This document shows positions 54,757-64,000 of a stretch of DNA of 64,000 nt, in pieces. Location of the stretch: the NCBI GenBank assembly GCA_001949185.1, contig BDGG01000003.1, positions 3,579,158 to 3,643,157 on the forward strand, written 5' to 3'. The DNA comes from Ramazzottius varieornatus. Taxonomy: Eukaryota > Tardigrada > Eutardigrada > Parachela > Ramazzottiidae. The notes beneath the pieces are model-generated. The model did not search any database. It saw nothing but the letters and a program-made list of their open reading frames with translations, and had not been told where the DNA came from. The position numbers were made by a program, and so were the translations under genes. Position 1 is the stretch's first letter. Each line of letters starts with the position of its first letter.

Positions 54757-55877
54757 TTAACTGTCTTCGCGAAATCGGAACGATGTGGCACTCAGGGAAG
54801 TGAAGATATCGAGATACATGGCGTGGTCTACATGCGCCGCAATGACACCACCGCGGTGAACTGCGTCACCAGGCGAATAGTCAATCTCGTCGCCATCAAA
54901 ACTGGACAAACGTCCACCTAAGGCGTTCAGTATTCCATTGGGTGCACACAGGTCCCATTTCTTGATCTTAGTAGTGTGAAGGTAGACGCTAGCACGCCCA
55001 GCTGCCACCTCTAGAGTCTTATACCCGGCCCCGCCCGCGGATAACACTTCGATAGATTTCCCGGCAAACCCTTTCCTCGCTACTTCATCAACGTCCCCTG
55101 AATGACTGCGCGAAACTATGACCTTGATGTTCGACGACGAGGAAGTAGTGGGTGGTTGTAGGTTGGGGGATATTCCGTGGTCCTTCCACGCCCAGAAAGT
55201 TTGTTGGTCTTCCATGTCTTCGAAAGGCTTATGTATAACGCCTAATAGAAATCAATTTGACTTTGCTTTTCTATTTTAGTCTAGGTGACTTCACCCAAGT
55301 TACCTGCAACAGCTTTTCCGTTGACAGCGATGCCCACCATAGTTGTAACGTAGTTTAGGAGACTTTCGGTGTATTCTTGCGTAGCGTCCAGCGGGTCGAT
55401 CCAAACATGCAGGTCTCTGACGGGTAGGTTCGTATCGTCCGGAATCTCTTTTGACACCTCTTCCGGGCAGGCGATGTCCGCCGGCCCAACGTGGACATTG
55501 GCGTACTGCGACTCAGCTTCAGGATCGTGTTCTTCCGAAGTGACTTTCAGGTGGGGGAAGGCGTCCTTGAGCGTTCGTAGCATAGCATGATGAGAGCGCA
55601 TATCGCCGTCTGTAACTGGGTTCTTTAGCGATCCATCTTTACTCTTGACGTTCTTGATTAGCTTCTCGTGGACATTCTTGACCTCTATTCCGCCTCTTCT
55701 GGCCGCCAGTAGGGACACGCAGAGCAGTGAGCGAAGGCTGATTGTGGCCGACATGGCCGAATCAGCAGAATGCGACGACACTTCCGGTGCTGCAGTTAGG
55801 CCATATAAAACGAATAGTAGTACGGATGCAGCAACCAAGAGAATCAAGACAGACGCCGGACTCCATCGCCAGGACAT
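54757..55877 (-). CDS. BPNT2: Golgi-resident PAP phosphatase (BPNT2/IMPAD1)
   Basis: It hydrolyses 3'-phosphoadenosine 5'-phosphate left by Golgi sulfotransferases, using Mg2+, and is inhibited by lithium in the family. Exons 55877-55304 and 55241-54757 join to 352 residues (vertebrate about 359). An N-terminal membrane anchor (SVLILLVAASVLLFVLYGL) is followed by the inositol-phosphatase-like fold. The metal-binding residues are in TSEEHDPEA, WIDPLDATQEYTESL and IKKWDLCAPNGIL, and the cofactor loop is IVSRSHSGD. All catalytic acidic residues are present. The gene converges with alpha-mannosidase II, another Golgi enzyme, with no evidence that the pairing is functional. Confidence 0.95.
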
Positions 55878-56202
55878 CGGAACTCCTCGAGATTGTTGTA
55901 GCGAGGTGGACACCACTAGATGGATCTCGAAAGTTCACAAAACGGAAGACATGAGCAACATTAAGCCGACTTCGGAAAAATCGCAAACCGGGTTAATAGA
56001 GCAACATAAACATTGCGAGTTTCGAAGACGTAAGGCGTGGCTTCCCTCTTCTTCCCTCCACGGCTCCCCGGTGTTCACAGTATATTGATTGTTTGATGAG
56101 AAATCCAGCTTTACTGATGGGCCAATGAGACTTGAGTTGTCATTTCATTTGCGTCTCCGTGTGTCTTCCAAGTTCCTCTAGCTATTTCACAGCGTATTCA
56201 CG

Positions 56203-57464
56203 ATGGTCAAGATATTTGTAGGACGCATTCCTGGTGGAGTAGGAAAGGAGAAGCTTCTCGAGCTGTTCGGGAAGTACGGAACGGTTGGTGAATGCGAGAT
56301 AATCAAGGATTATGGGTTTGTGGTGCGTATATATACCTATGTATACACTTGGTATTCCCCTAGAATGCTGTTCACTTTTGAATGAAAGTTCGTTGTAGCA
56401 CTTGGATACAGAGAAAGCAGCGGAAGAAGCCATATCTGCTCTTAACAACTTCGAGATCGAAGGAGGACGACTTACGGTGGAGGTATTACTGCGTCATACG
56501 TTGTACTGATTTTGCTTGTAGCGGTCAATAGTCTGACTTCCGGTTGGACGTTTTTCCAGAAATCCCATGGTAAACCAGCCAAGAAGCGGGACGATTACCG
56601 AGAAGGACGCGGGACCGCAGGACCAATTCGCCGAGACTATGACCGTCGTGGTAGCGATTCCGGCAGAAGGTATGAATTGCTCACTGTTGCTTACTGCCAC
56701 CGAGTTACTTCGAGACTGGACGCACTATAATGGATGACGCGAACTATAACGAAGTATCTTGCAGGCCGGTCAGGGAGCGATCCCCGTTAGACAGAAGAGG
56801 AGATGGTTACTATCGTAATGATCGTCGAAGTGAGAGCGATAGTTTCGGAGGCTACGGCGGAGGCGGAAGTCGATATAACGGTGGACCGGGTGGTTACGGA
56901 CAGAGATATCCTTCCGCAGATCCTGGCAGCATATACGGAAGTCGAGGAGACGATGGCTATGGCCGAGGTGGGCCTCTCCCGCCATCTGTCAGACCTTACC
57001 ACGACAACGGCGGACAACCGTCGTACGGAAGTAACGCATATAGTCAGCCTAACTACTCTTCTCCCGCTCCGAGGTTCGAATATTTTTCACTCAGAAGCTT
57101 GCGCAAACTGTCACTGCATGACCGTTAAACGTACAATACAGTACGTTTTATGTCATTTAGGATGTCAGGGTATAACCCGGCGCCGGTTGGAGGATACGAC
57201 AACTACAACAGATACAGCGGAAATTATTCGCAACAAGGCGGCTCTGGGTAAGTCAATTCAAATTGTTCTGTGAAGGCGAGCGGATAGACTGATCCACACA
57301 ATGTCAGACTCGCTTTTGTCGTCGCCGACTCGCCGTTTCGAAATCTTCCGCGTTGACGACAGCCTATCGAGACGAAACCGTCACTTTCGTTGTTTGCGCT
57401 TTCTAGTTACTCAGATCGCTTAGGATCGGGAGCTCCTGCGGCTGGAGTGACGCGTCGTTACTGA
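56203..57464 (+). CDS. RRM RNA-binding protein with RG/GY-rich tail
   Basis: Six exons (56203-56322, 56399-56482, 56560-56669, 56765-57073, 57161-57247, 57407-57464) join to 255 residues in phase. One N-terminal RRM spans residues 1-72: RNP2 is KIFVGRI, and RNP1 is the degenerate DYGFVHL lacking the usual KGFGFV. Sequence around it resembles the RBM4/RBM14/lark RRM. A basic Arg/Asp/Ser-rich linker follows (RRDYDRRGSDSGRR, RERSPLDRRGDGYYR), then a Gly/Tyr/Ser/Arg low-complexity tail ending AGVTRRY. The GGG-TAA at 57246-57250 could be a stop, but GTAAGT there is a strong donor and the last exon is in phase. Likely a nuclear splicing or granule protein (inference). Confidence 0.82.
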
Positions 57465-58545
57465 GTTGCGGCCGTTGCCTTTGGCCATGCTATAAGTCGC
57501 GCGTCCTTCAGACGATGCGCGTACGACATACCTTCTCCTGTTCTTCAAGCTTCCAGTTCGACCTTGCGTACTGACTTAGCTCTTCCTCGTCGCGGTACGA
57601 AGTTACGGGCTCTGCTGGTGCGCTCTTATGTCACTCTGCTTAGATATGTACTGCTCTTGCTCGACAAAACTGTAAATATTCGCTTCATCCGCGCAACACG
57701 TCATCGTACAACCCCGGTCCGGTTCAACGGATCGCGCAACCCCCTGCGGGGGTGCATCGTCACGTACGTGTACGTACTGCGCGGATGCAGCGAATATTTA
57801 CAATACACGTGCACGTTTCGTTTGGTAAGTCCACTTACACGCTTGCGATCCACCTATCTTGACCGCCGAGATTTGTACCACATCAGTAAAAATCATGAAA
57901 GTTTTCGATTAATGGTCGCCGGAGCACTTTCCCACTTCGTCTCAGTTTCGTAAGCACGAAAGATGTCTGTAAGTATGAAGTATCAGGTATAGTACGTCGT
58001 TGAACGCTATTCTCGGCAACGTGGGAAAATGGACTCGCGATGATCGCGTCGCCGCGATTCAGCTTCGTCTGGTTTCGACCGTTAATGCGTCGATCTTTTC
58101 GGGAAGGCACCTCATTATACTTCGATGGCTCGAGGTGCGTCTTGGCTTGATATTATCGTTCTCACGCTCCAGGTTGGGAAGGACTCGACTCGCCCGATGC
58201 CCGTACGCTCAACTCGAAAGCCCCGTTGCAGCAGGCGTTGTGAGTTGCAACAGGCGTTTCTTCGATTTTTTTGTTCGCTATAACTAGTGTAATATCGTAA
58301 AAATGACATTTTCATACCTTAGTTAATCGATTTTGCTACTTGTAGGGTAAAACTTACGCGAGCCTACTAGGAGAGGAAAAGTCACCCCTGCCAGCGAGCC
58401 CTGCACTGAATAAGAAGTTAAGAACCACTCTAAGTCACAGCAGAGGTTGGAAGGTGATACAGAACAAATCTTTTTTTATTTTTCTTGTTTCATTCTGCGA
58501 TCGGGCGTGATCAGAACAGGCTTTTGTTTCCTTTGCAGGGCGTAG
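57465..58545. other. intergenic stretch with a palindrome, no supported gene
   Basis: No exon supported. The main structure is the 132-bp palindrome at 57671-57802. A 129-codon Arg/Leu/Thr-rich frame at 57564-57953 crosses it and is probably incidental. Confidence 0.4.
57671..57802. repeat. 132-bp palindromic MITE-like element
   Basis: TGTAAATATTCGCTTCATCC then GCGCA at the left is mirrored at the right (inverse TGTAAATATTCGCTGCATCC, then GCGCAGTACG). A CCCCCTGCGGGGG hairpin lies near the middle. The target duplication is not clear. Confidence 0.65.
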
Positions 58546-59791
58546 TTAACGGAAGTCGGATACTGGTGGCGGTGGCTGTGGCATCGATGGGGATGGCGGT
58601 GGTACTGGAGCTGGGTTGTTGACTATGCCATTGCAAACGCCTTGAACCAGCACGCGCCCTCTGCTCGACATACCGGTAGTAAGGTCCGTGACTTCCACAG
58701 ACAAGACGAAGGAGAGTCTCTGGCCAGGGGCAGTGATCAAGTTGTTAACCAGTATTAATCGTCCGGTATTTGGATCGATAACAAAGTTGTTTGCTCCTCC
58801 AGATGATGCGAAGCGCATGGAGTTCGATGGACTGTTGACCGGGACCTGACCGACCAGAGTGCCAGCTGAACAACTGGACATCGTAAGCTGCGCCCCATTT
58901 GCGATTGTCGGTTTGGGAGTCGTACAAGGCAGGATGGACACCGGGACAGAAGCGGTACCACCGGGGAAGAAGGCCAGGACCTTGACGTTGATCGAAGAGG
59001 AAAATGCAGGTAACCTTTGCACACTAGTTATCATCCCTGTTGGATGAAACAGAAAAGCTCGAAATAAAAAAAAGGAATGAACAGAGGGACGAGGAGAAAT
59101 ATAGCTAGCTTGAAAAGCTGGGAGCTAGGAAAGGAATGCGCCATTCAAGATTGTCATGTTGAGTGGCGCACCCTCGCAACCAGAAGCTATAAGCGCTTGC
59201 GCCACTTCATCCAGCGACTCTGTTCAGTTCACAGCTTTTAGAACTAGAGATGGGACCTACAGTGGGCGGTTTAATGTTAATGCTACCTGTAGTTTGATCC
59301 AGGTTCAGGAGAGCGGTCAAAGGTGGCACCATGAAGTATCGGGTTCCTGGAGGAGGGTTGGTCAAGCTGACCATCCCTACAGCAGTTCCCGCTTGACAAA
59401 CAGGTCCGAACTGGTATGAGGGTTGCTGAAAGGTCGCTCTCGAGGAGGTTGTCGGGCACTGAACTTGTACGATTGCGGTCGCCGACGTTCGTTGGAGAAA
59501 TTGGTCCATTAAACGAACAATGAATGTGTAGGTTCCTTGGCCGGTGTTCGTGGCCACGATGGTACCTGTGTCGCCCAATATGGCGAAGGGCGCTGTCCCT
59601 GGTTCGATTTCGTAAAATGCGGGGGCTGTTGAGGAAACAATGCCAACCCTATCGCGAAGCTGGCAGGACGATGGAGTTAAGGAATAAAAGCTTTGCGTGA
59701 ACTGCTGAGCGCCTGCGTGGTTTAGAAGGTAAAGGGAAATTACAAGCAGTCGAAGAGTGCCGGAAATCCGAGACGTTACTGGAGGATACAT
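58546..59791 (-). CDS. secreted protein with three cadherin-like modules
   Basis: Exons 59791-59257 and 59036-58546 join to 341 residues in phase. The signal peptide is LRLLVISLYLLNHAGAQQ. Three modules of about 95 residues follow. Each opens with a Cys-containing motif (SSCQLRDRVGIVSS, VCQAGTAVGMVSLT, SCSAGTLVGQVPVN) and carries a cadherin-like Asp-x-x-Thr-Gly turn (LGDTGTIVAT, LDQTTGSINI, IDPNTGRLILVN). The tail is Pro-rich (PAPVPPPSPSMPQPPPPV), with no membrane helix. The modular turn is typical of cadherin/Ig-like beta folds, but I see no calcium motifs such as DXD or LDRE. A tandem relative lies upstream at 60157-61260. The function is not known; an extracellular matrix, cuticle or adhesion role is inference. 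The intron carries a palindromic MITE. Confidence 0.75.
59127..59210. repeat. intronic palindromic MITE, AGTGGCGCAC family
   Basis: TTGAGTGGCGCACCCTCGC pairs with GCGCTTGCGCCACTTC; AGCTGGGAGCTAGG just outside the left edge matches the variant outer end seen at 16338. It lies in the single intron (59256-59037) of the secreted cadherin-like gene. Confidence 0.65.
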
Positions 59792-60156
59792 TTTGGATAT
59801 TTTGTCGAAGGAAGAACTAAAGTCAGCATGAGAGGTGTTATTATTGGGGTAGGTGCGCGATGAAGGCTAGGGCAGGAATGTCTATTTTTTTATTCCGCAG
59901 CCGATGCTGTCAGAACATCTTCTTGTGAATCGATTATCGAAATGGTTTCACTAGCTCAGCAATTCGCTTATTTTTCTTTTACAGCGATAAGAAACTAGTA
60001 TGCAGTTCTAGAGCCAAGGTTCGAACAAAGCTTGTGCGGCTCGAAGAAAGCTTTCTTGTGCGGGGAAAGATGAGGTGTATATGTTTGCATCAGCAAGGAA
60101 AAGTGATCGGTCGAAAATAGTAGTATGCCGAGATGGTATGGGTCGCTTCCAGAAAG

Positions 60157-61260
60157 TTATCCGAGGTCGACACCTAGGAAAAAGCACAAGTTTTTGAAAT
60201 TGAATGACATATGAAGTAATGACAGGAGTGAACTGGATGATGGTGCTGTTTGTTTGCTGCGGTTTTGGGTAAGAAAATGAAAAGTAAAAGACAGGAACGA
60301 GAAATCGAGTACCTGCTGGTACCCCAGGAGCCACAGTCGGGGGCGTGGTGATGACCCGTGTTGTTGCTGTTGTCGCTGCTGGGGCGGCAGTAACTGTGGC
60401 AGGAGCAATTCCCAAAGTTGTTGCAGCAGAGCACGTTGATGGGAGGTACACGTTAACACCAATGGTTCTTGATCCGCTGGCGTTTGTGGCGGTTACCTGT
60501 AGCAGGGCTTCTGTTCCCTTAGCAGATGAGCTTACGATTTCAAAGTGCGAGGAGTGAACTTACGGTAAAGGTGGCGGGATAGGTCGTGGGAGGCGTGCCA
60601 GTAAGGTAAAATTTTCCGCTGCTGGGCGAAGTGAAGGAAAAGGCGGAGGTTCCTGACAATGAATAGGTCACTGGGGAGCTGGAAGTGGCTGTCAGAGTTC
60701 CGACCAGCGATCCAGGACTGCAGGTCGATGGGATGAAAGTGTAGAAGGACGAAGCGAACTGGGGTGCGTTGGCGGACACCGCGGTGGTGACCGAAGGGCT
60801 TGGGGCTGTGGTGGTAGTCACGGTACCTCCGCTAGCGCTGCAGGGGCTCGTGGCAAACACGTTTATGTTGGTTGTAATGATGACGTTGGAGGGGCTCGTT
60901 GCTTGCACTTGCAAGACTTGGACGGATCCGCTCTGCAAAAAGAAAGATACAAGACGGGGTACTGGACCGAAATCCTCGGCCCTTGCAGACTGCGCGGCTT
61001 CGGCTCACCTGGACGTTGTTAATGAGGGTCAGAGCGCCGGTGGAAGGGTTGATAGCGATGTTGCTGTTTGGGTAGATGATCTGGTATATCGACCCGGGTA
61101 CCGTCGTTGTAATTTGCCCAATGACCGTTCCTGGAGTTAGTTGCGAGGACGTCAAGCAGATTTGATAGTAGGGTGCCCCAAATGCGAAAGTTTGAGCGCT
61201 GACCGTCCGACTCTGAGTTAATACCACGCTCAGGACGAGAAGAGCAATCGAGGTCCTCAT
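60157..61260 (-). CDS. secreted protein with two cadherin-like modules, Thr/Ala-rich tail
   Basis: Exons 61260-61009, 60932-60564, 60517-60313 and 60173-60157 join to 280 residues in phase. The signal peptide is SIALLVLSVVLTQSRTVSAQ. Module 1 opens ICLTSSQLTPGTVIGQI and has INPSTGALTLIN; module 2 opens TCSPGSLVGTLTAT and has the degenerate turn SPSSGKFYLTG. Thr/Val/Ala-rich linkers (VTTTTAPSPSVTTAVS; APAATTATTRVITTPPT) look like sites for O-glycosylation. The last exon adds only VDLG before TAA. The paralog at 58546-59791 shares the signal-peptide start, module layout and strand. No membrane anchor is seen. I do not recognise an ortholog. Region 59792-60156 shows nothing. Confidence 0.75.
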
Positions 61261-61736
61261 CTTCCCGACGAACGGCCAACCCAGTTACTGTCAGGTTTCA
61301 AAGTTACTACCGAAGTCAAAGACCCTGAAAGTTCCTAAGAATTCTGGAAGAGGCATTTTATGCTGTGCGAAGTTTTCAAGTGGAGATTTTTGGACGGCAC
61401 TCAGGACTTCCGTGTCGGCGGTTCTTCAAGGTGAATATCTAACTTTTTGTGCAGTGTGCAGTTTCTTAGGGTCTCAAGATTTCGGAATCGGCATCGATTG
61501 GTCTTGGAAGATGTTGAAGTGGGGAAAGTGTGGACCCGAGTACCTCTTTTCTTTTATGTTCTTCAGCTAAATTTGTAGTTAGTGCGTCAGAATGCAGGTA
61601 AGGGTCATTTTGACCGAGCATCGTTTGCTGGTTTAAAGTGTCACCAATCTCAACAATCGGCAAGTTTGGCGGCCTGGAGACCCACTTGGAATGTTGAAGG
61701 TAGTGCACTCGATTCTGTCGCGATGTTTGTCTCCGG

Positions 61737-62094
61737 ACGGCCCACATTAGAACGCTGGACGACGGAAGTTCCAGGAGGCATATACCGTTTGTAAGCTTCA
61801 GCTGGCACCGTGTGTGTTCTGTGAAGTTCATGGACGAGACGAGCAGCTTGCTGGTATAAATTTTAGTGGAATAATGGCGCCGGTCACCGTGTGAGATGGT
61901 CTCTATCCAATTTGCTATCGCCGATTGGGGTACCCCAATCACTGGTAGTTCACACGACAGAATCCATCGCACGCGGCGCAGCCAGACAAGCAGCAAAGCT
62001 GTTCGTCTCATCGGTGGACTTCATAGAGCACACAGGAAAAACGCACAGAAGGTATTGTGGAACTTCCGTCGTTCAAAGTTCTAATGTGGGCCCG
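61737..62094. repeat. imperfect palindrome with perfect centre, arms of about 180 bp
   Basis: The centre is the perfect 18-base palindrome GATTGGGGTACCCCAATC at 61923-61940. The left arm (61737-61931) and right arm (61932-62094) share blocks such as GGAACTTCCGTCGT, GTTCTAATGTGGGCC, CTGCT.GT.TCGTCTC and GACTTCA.AGA.CACACA in inverted order. The long frames seen on both strands here are mirror products of the same repeat and are not treated as genes. It may be a foldback element or a head-to-head duplication. Confidence 0.75.
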
Positions 62095-62208
62095 ATCGAT
62101 CTCTTCGGTAAACGGGCTCGTTCGTCTGAGACTTCTTTCCGCTTTGTGACTTATCTCATGGCAGGGTTCCCTGTAAGGTGTTTGGATGTCAGAATATCGC
62201 TGCATTAA

Positions 62209-63304
62209 TGTATGCGAAACTTAAAAGCGACAGCCAGAAATGATGCATCACGGGCTCGTTGACAGTTCCTGTTCGAGGATAAACTCAAATAGCCATCTTC
62301 TGCATGATATTATGCAAAACCGTTTTCGACAGTTCTTGGACCGACGCGTCTAAATTTGCAAATTATTCACTCATGTAAACAGTTTCTTCTGTATGGTGTT
62401 CGACCTTACAGAGTGACAAAAAAGAGTTATGCGTCTAAATTTCCTGCCTGTTTTTCTCCGTAGCAGTGTTCACATTTGGTACATAGATAGACAGTCTGGT
62501 ACTTTCCTGTCCGTGAATAGTATAAACTGTATTGAACGCCGTTCAACCATGAGTTTGCTAATTATTTATCTAAGGTATGAAACGATATTGAATTTCGAAG
62601 TTATTAATTACAGTTATATGCAGGTGGACAGTCACTAACTTAGAAATAAGTACGTCATAGGGTCTTCGGGGTCTTTTGAGTTTCATTCCGCCTCATGTGA
62701 CTAATTTTTCCGCCTCACGTGACTGACTACCAATTTTTGTCTAATTGCCAGAGGCTAAAGAGTTCTCCACTGTATAAGCTCGCCGTAGGTCCATCAGCTG
62801 TAAACCGTGACTTCACTTCGCACCTTACTCTTATTCAATCTTCTTCTGACACAAAGCGTAGAGTGCCTTAGCAGAACCGGATCTTGACTGATTGCTCATA
62901 GAAAAAATCTGTTTCTTTTTCAATTCTAACGTCCTTCTCCGTGTTGAAAGTCGTTACAGAATTATCCGTCGGATTAGCTGATCGTGAATTAGGTTTTGAT
63001 AAAACAGTGTGTCGAAAGGGGTTTTGATCTGCATAAAGAACGCTCCATCTTTGTGGCTACCTTGACTGAGTTCTTTGGGGCTTATATTCCGCCGAAGCTT
63101 GCTGAACCTGGATGATTGGAAGATGAAGCCCAGGAGTCTCTCAGTGTATCTCTCGCTACATCGGATTATGTCCGCTGTTTTATTTATTATTTTGGGTTCG
63201 TCACCGTTCTTCTATCAGATCTTACCGAATTCTTCCCTCGAGCTTTTGGAGTGTGATATAATTACGTGATTGATTTTCGAAGTCGTGTGTGTGTGTCTGC
63301 AGGA
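62209..63304. other. intergenic stretch without a supported gene
   Basis: AT-richer sequence with no domain. An ATG at 63123 opens a short frame with a hydrophobic start (MSAVLFIILGSSPFFYQIL), but the donors I can see do not join it in phase to the exon at 63305. It is therefore probably 5' UTR or promoter of the gene at the right end. Confidence 0.35.
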
Positions 63305-64000
63305 ATGTTTTCCAGATGTAGTGCGCAGCTATCCCCGAAGCCCTGCCTGCCAGCTGCGCGAGCCAGCGGTGAAACCGCCTGTCTCCGACACACAAACGAT
63401 CTCTTGTTCAACGAGACAAAGTTCTTCTTCGGGAGAGACCTGGATGCGCTATGCGACAACTCCTCCGTAAATAATCCTGACGATCTGAATTGTTTTGTTG
63501 ACGATGGACCTACGAGACGGTATTCGCTAGCGAGCCGACTGTTCTCCAACATACTCAAGCCAGAATCGGTGGACCGTTTCATGACAGTCACGTTTTCCAC
63601 TGGCGCAGGTGAGCACAGCGTCGAAATGAACGAACGGTGTTCTTTCTAGGTCTCTAAAGCGCGAAGTAGGTCGATTGTGTTTTCTGACGGCTTCGAGTGT
63701 TCTTGACGCTCTTAATCTGTATGTGGGAGGGTGGACAACATGCTGGTGAGGTTCATCACGCACCTGCATACATGCGCGTCATTTAGTTAGACTGGTGTAT
63801 GCAAGTGAAAGCAAAGAGCTTTCTGTTCTGACAAACCGGAAGCTCCTAGCCTGACTTTGTACGGAATACTGTCTAGTGTTTTATTTCTTCTTCAGGAAGG
63901 TATAGGGCGTGTGGAGCGGAAGGTTTTCCCATTGAGGAGAGCACGATCGACGTTAATCCCGACATGGACCCAGCGTCGGCTGTCTACTTGCGTACCCCAA
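63305..64000 (+). CDS. unidentified protein, N-terminal exons only (cut by window end)
   Basis: Exon 1 runs from ATG 63305 (or from an upstream exon through the CTGCAG acceptor at about 63302) to the GTGAGC donor at 63609. Exon 2 starts at 63896 after a pyrimidine-rich CTTCTTCAG and is open to the window end. The join is in phase: FSTGA-GRYRACGAEGF. The protein is rich in Ser, Asn, Asp and Cys, with NDLLFNETKFFFGRDLDAL and RRYSLASRLFSNILKP. I recognise no domain; several possible N-glycosylation sites suggest an extracellular or lumenal position, but no clear signal peptide is seen. Confidence 0.5.

Noticed and set aside
57564-57953. 129-codon plus-strand frame
   Set aside because: It runs through the 132-bp palindrome and shows no protein-like conservation or splice structure.
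61466-62208. Long frames on both strands around 61.5-62.2 kb
   Set aside because: They are the two arms of one palindrome read outward; no gene evidence.
63283-63297. Short GT run before the last gene, considered as a microsatellite
   Set aside because: Only a few repeats, part of a polypyrimidine/GT tract before an acceptor; not worth a feature.

Overview
The window is nuclear DNA of a small-genome animal. Every recognisable gene has a clear animal counterpart, most are interrupted by short introns (mostly 50-120 bases, GT..AG), and genes sit close together on both strands. The set includes a COPI zeta subunit, a caprin, the KICSTOR subunit ITFG2, 5-oxoprolinase, PEPCK, Golgi alpha-mannosidase II, BPNT2, PM20D2, a purine nucleoside phosphorylase and a cathepsin B. 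Intron size, gene density and base composition would fit a tardigrade or a similar compact ecdysozoan, but nothing here proves the phylum. No rRNA, tRNA, bacterial operon or CRISPR array was seen.

Layout. 0.7-6.6 kb: caprin (-), COPZ (+), TSSK-like kinase (+). 6.6-9.3 kb: a complete pogo/Tigger-like transposon inserted just past the kinase stop codon. 10.5-17.5 kb: a type I membrane protein with a lamin-tail-like ectodomain, ITFG2 and an aldo-keto reductase, all +. 18.0-23.5 kb: 5-oxoprolinase (-), 14 exons including a 16-base microexon. 23.6-29.6 kb: a repeat-rich block with two foldback structures, an RG-rich ORF and a degenerate LINE that carries a MITE. 29.8-35.1 kb: cathepsin B-like protease and PEPCK (-). 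36.9-39.5 kb: a Tigger element nested inside a MITE, then a 770-base non-autonomous element. 40.0-46.7 kb: a family 2 glycosyltransferase and two tandem PM20D2-type peptidases (+). 46.9-57.5 kb: PNP (-), alpha-mannosidase II (+), BPNT2 (-), an RRM/RG protein (+). 58.5-61.3 kb: two tandem secreted cadherin-like proteins (-). 61.7-62.1 kb: a large palindrome. The right end holds the start of an unidentified gene (+).

For thirteen gene models the exons were joined by hand and the total coding length is a multiple of three with all phases matching: COPZ, TSSK, lamin-tail protein, AKR, 5-oxoprolinase, cathepsin, GT2, both PM20D2 copies, PNP, MAN2A, BPNT2 and the RRM protein; the two cadherin-like genes also close. 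Most genes are unrelated housekeeping functions (vesicle coat, glycan processing, nucleotide, amino-acid and gluconeogenic metabolism, translation control), not a pathway cluster. The most interesting signal is a family of short palindromic elements with a shared inner stem (AGTGGCGCAC / GTGCGCCACT). All ten clear copies lie inside introns of eight different genes, and in one case the splice donor itself lies in the element. This suggests intron-restricted or intron-generating (introner-like) mobile elements.
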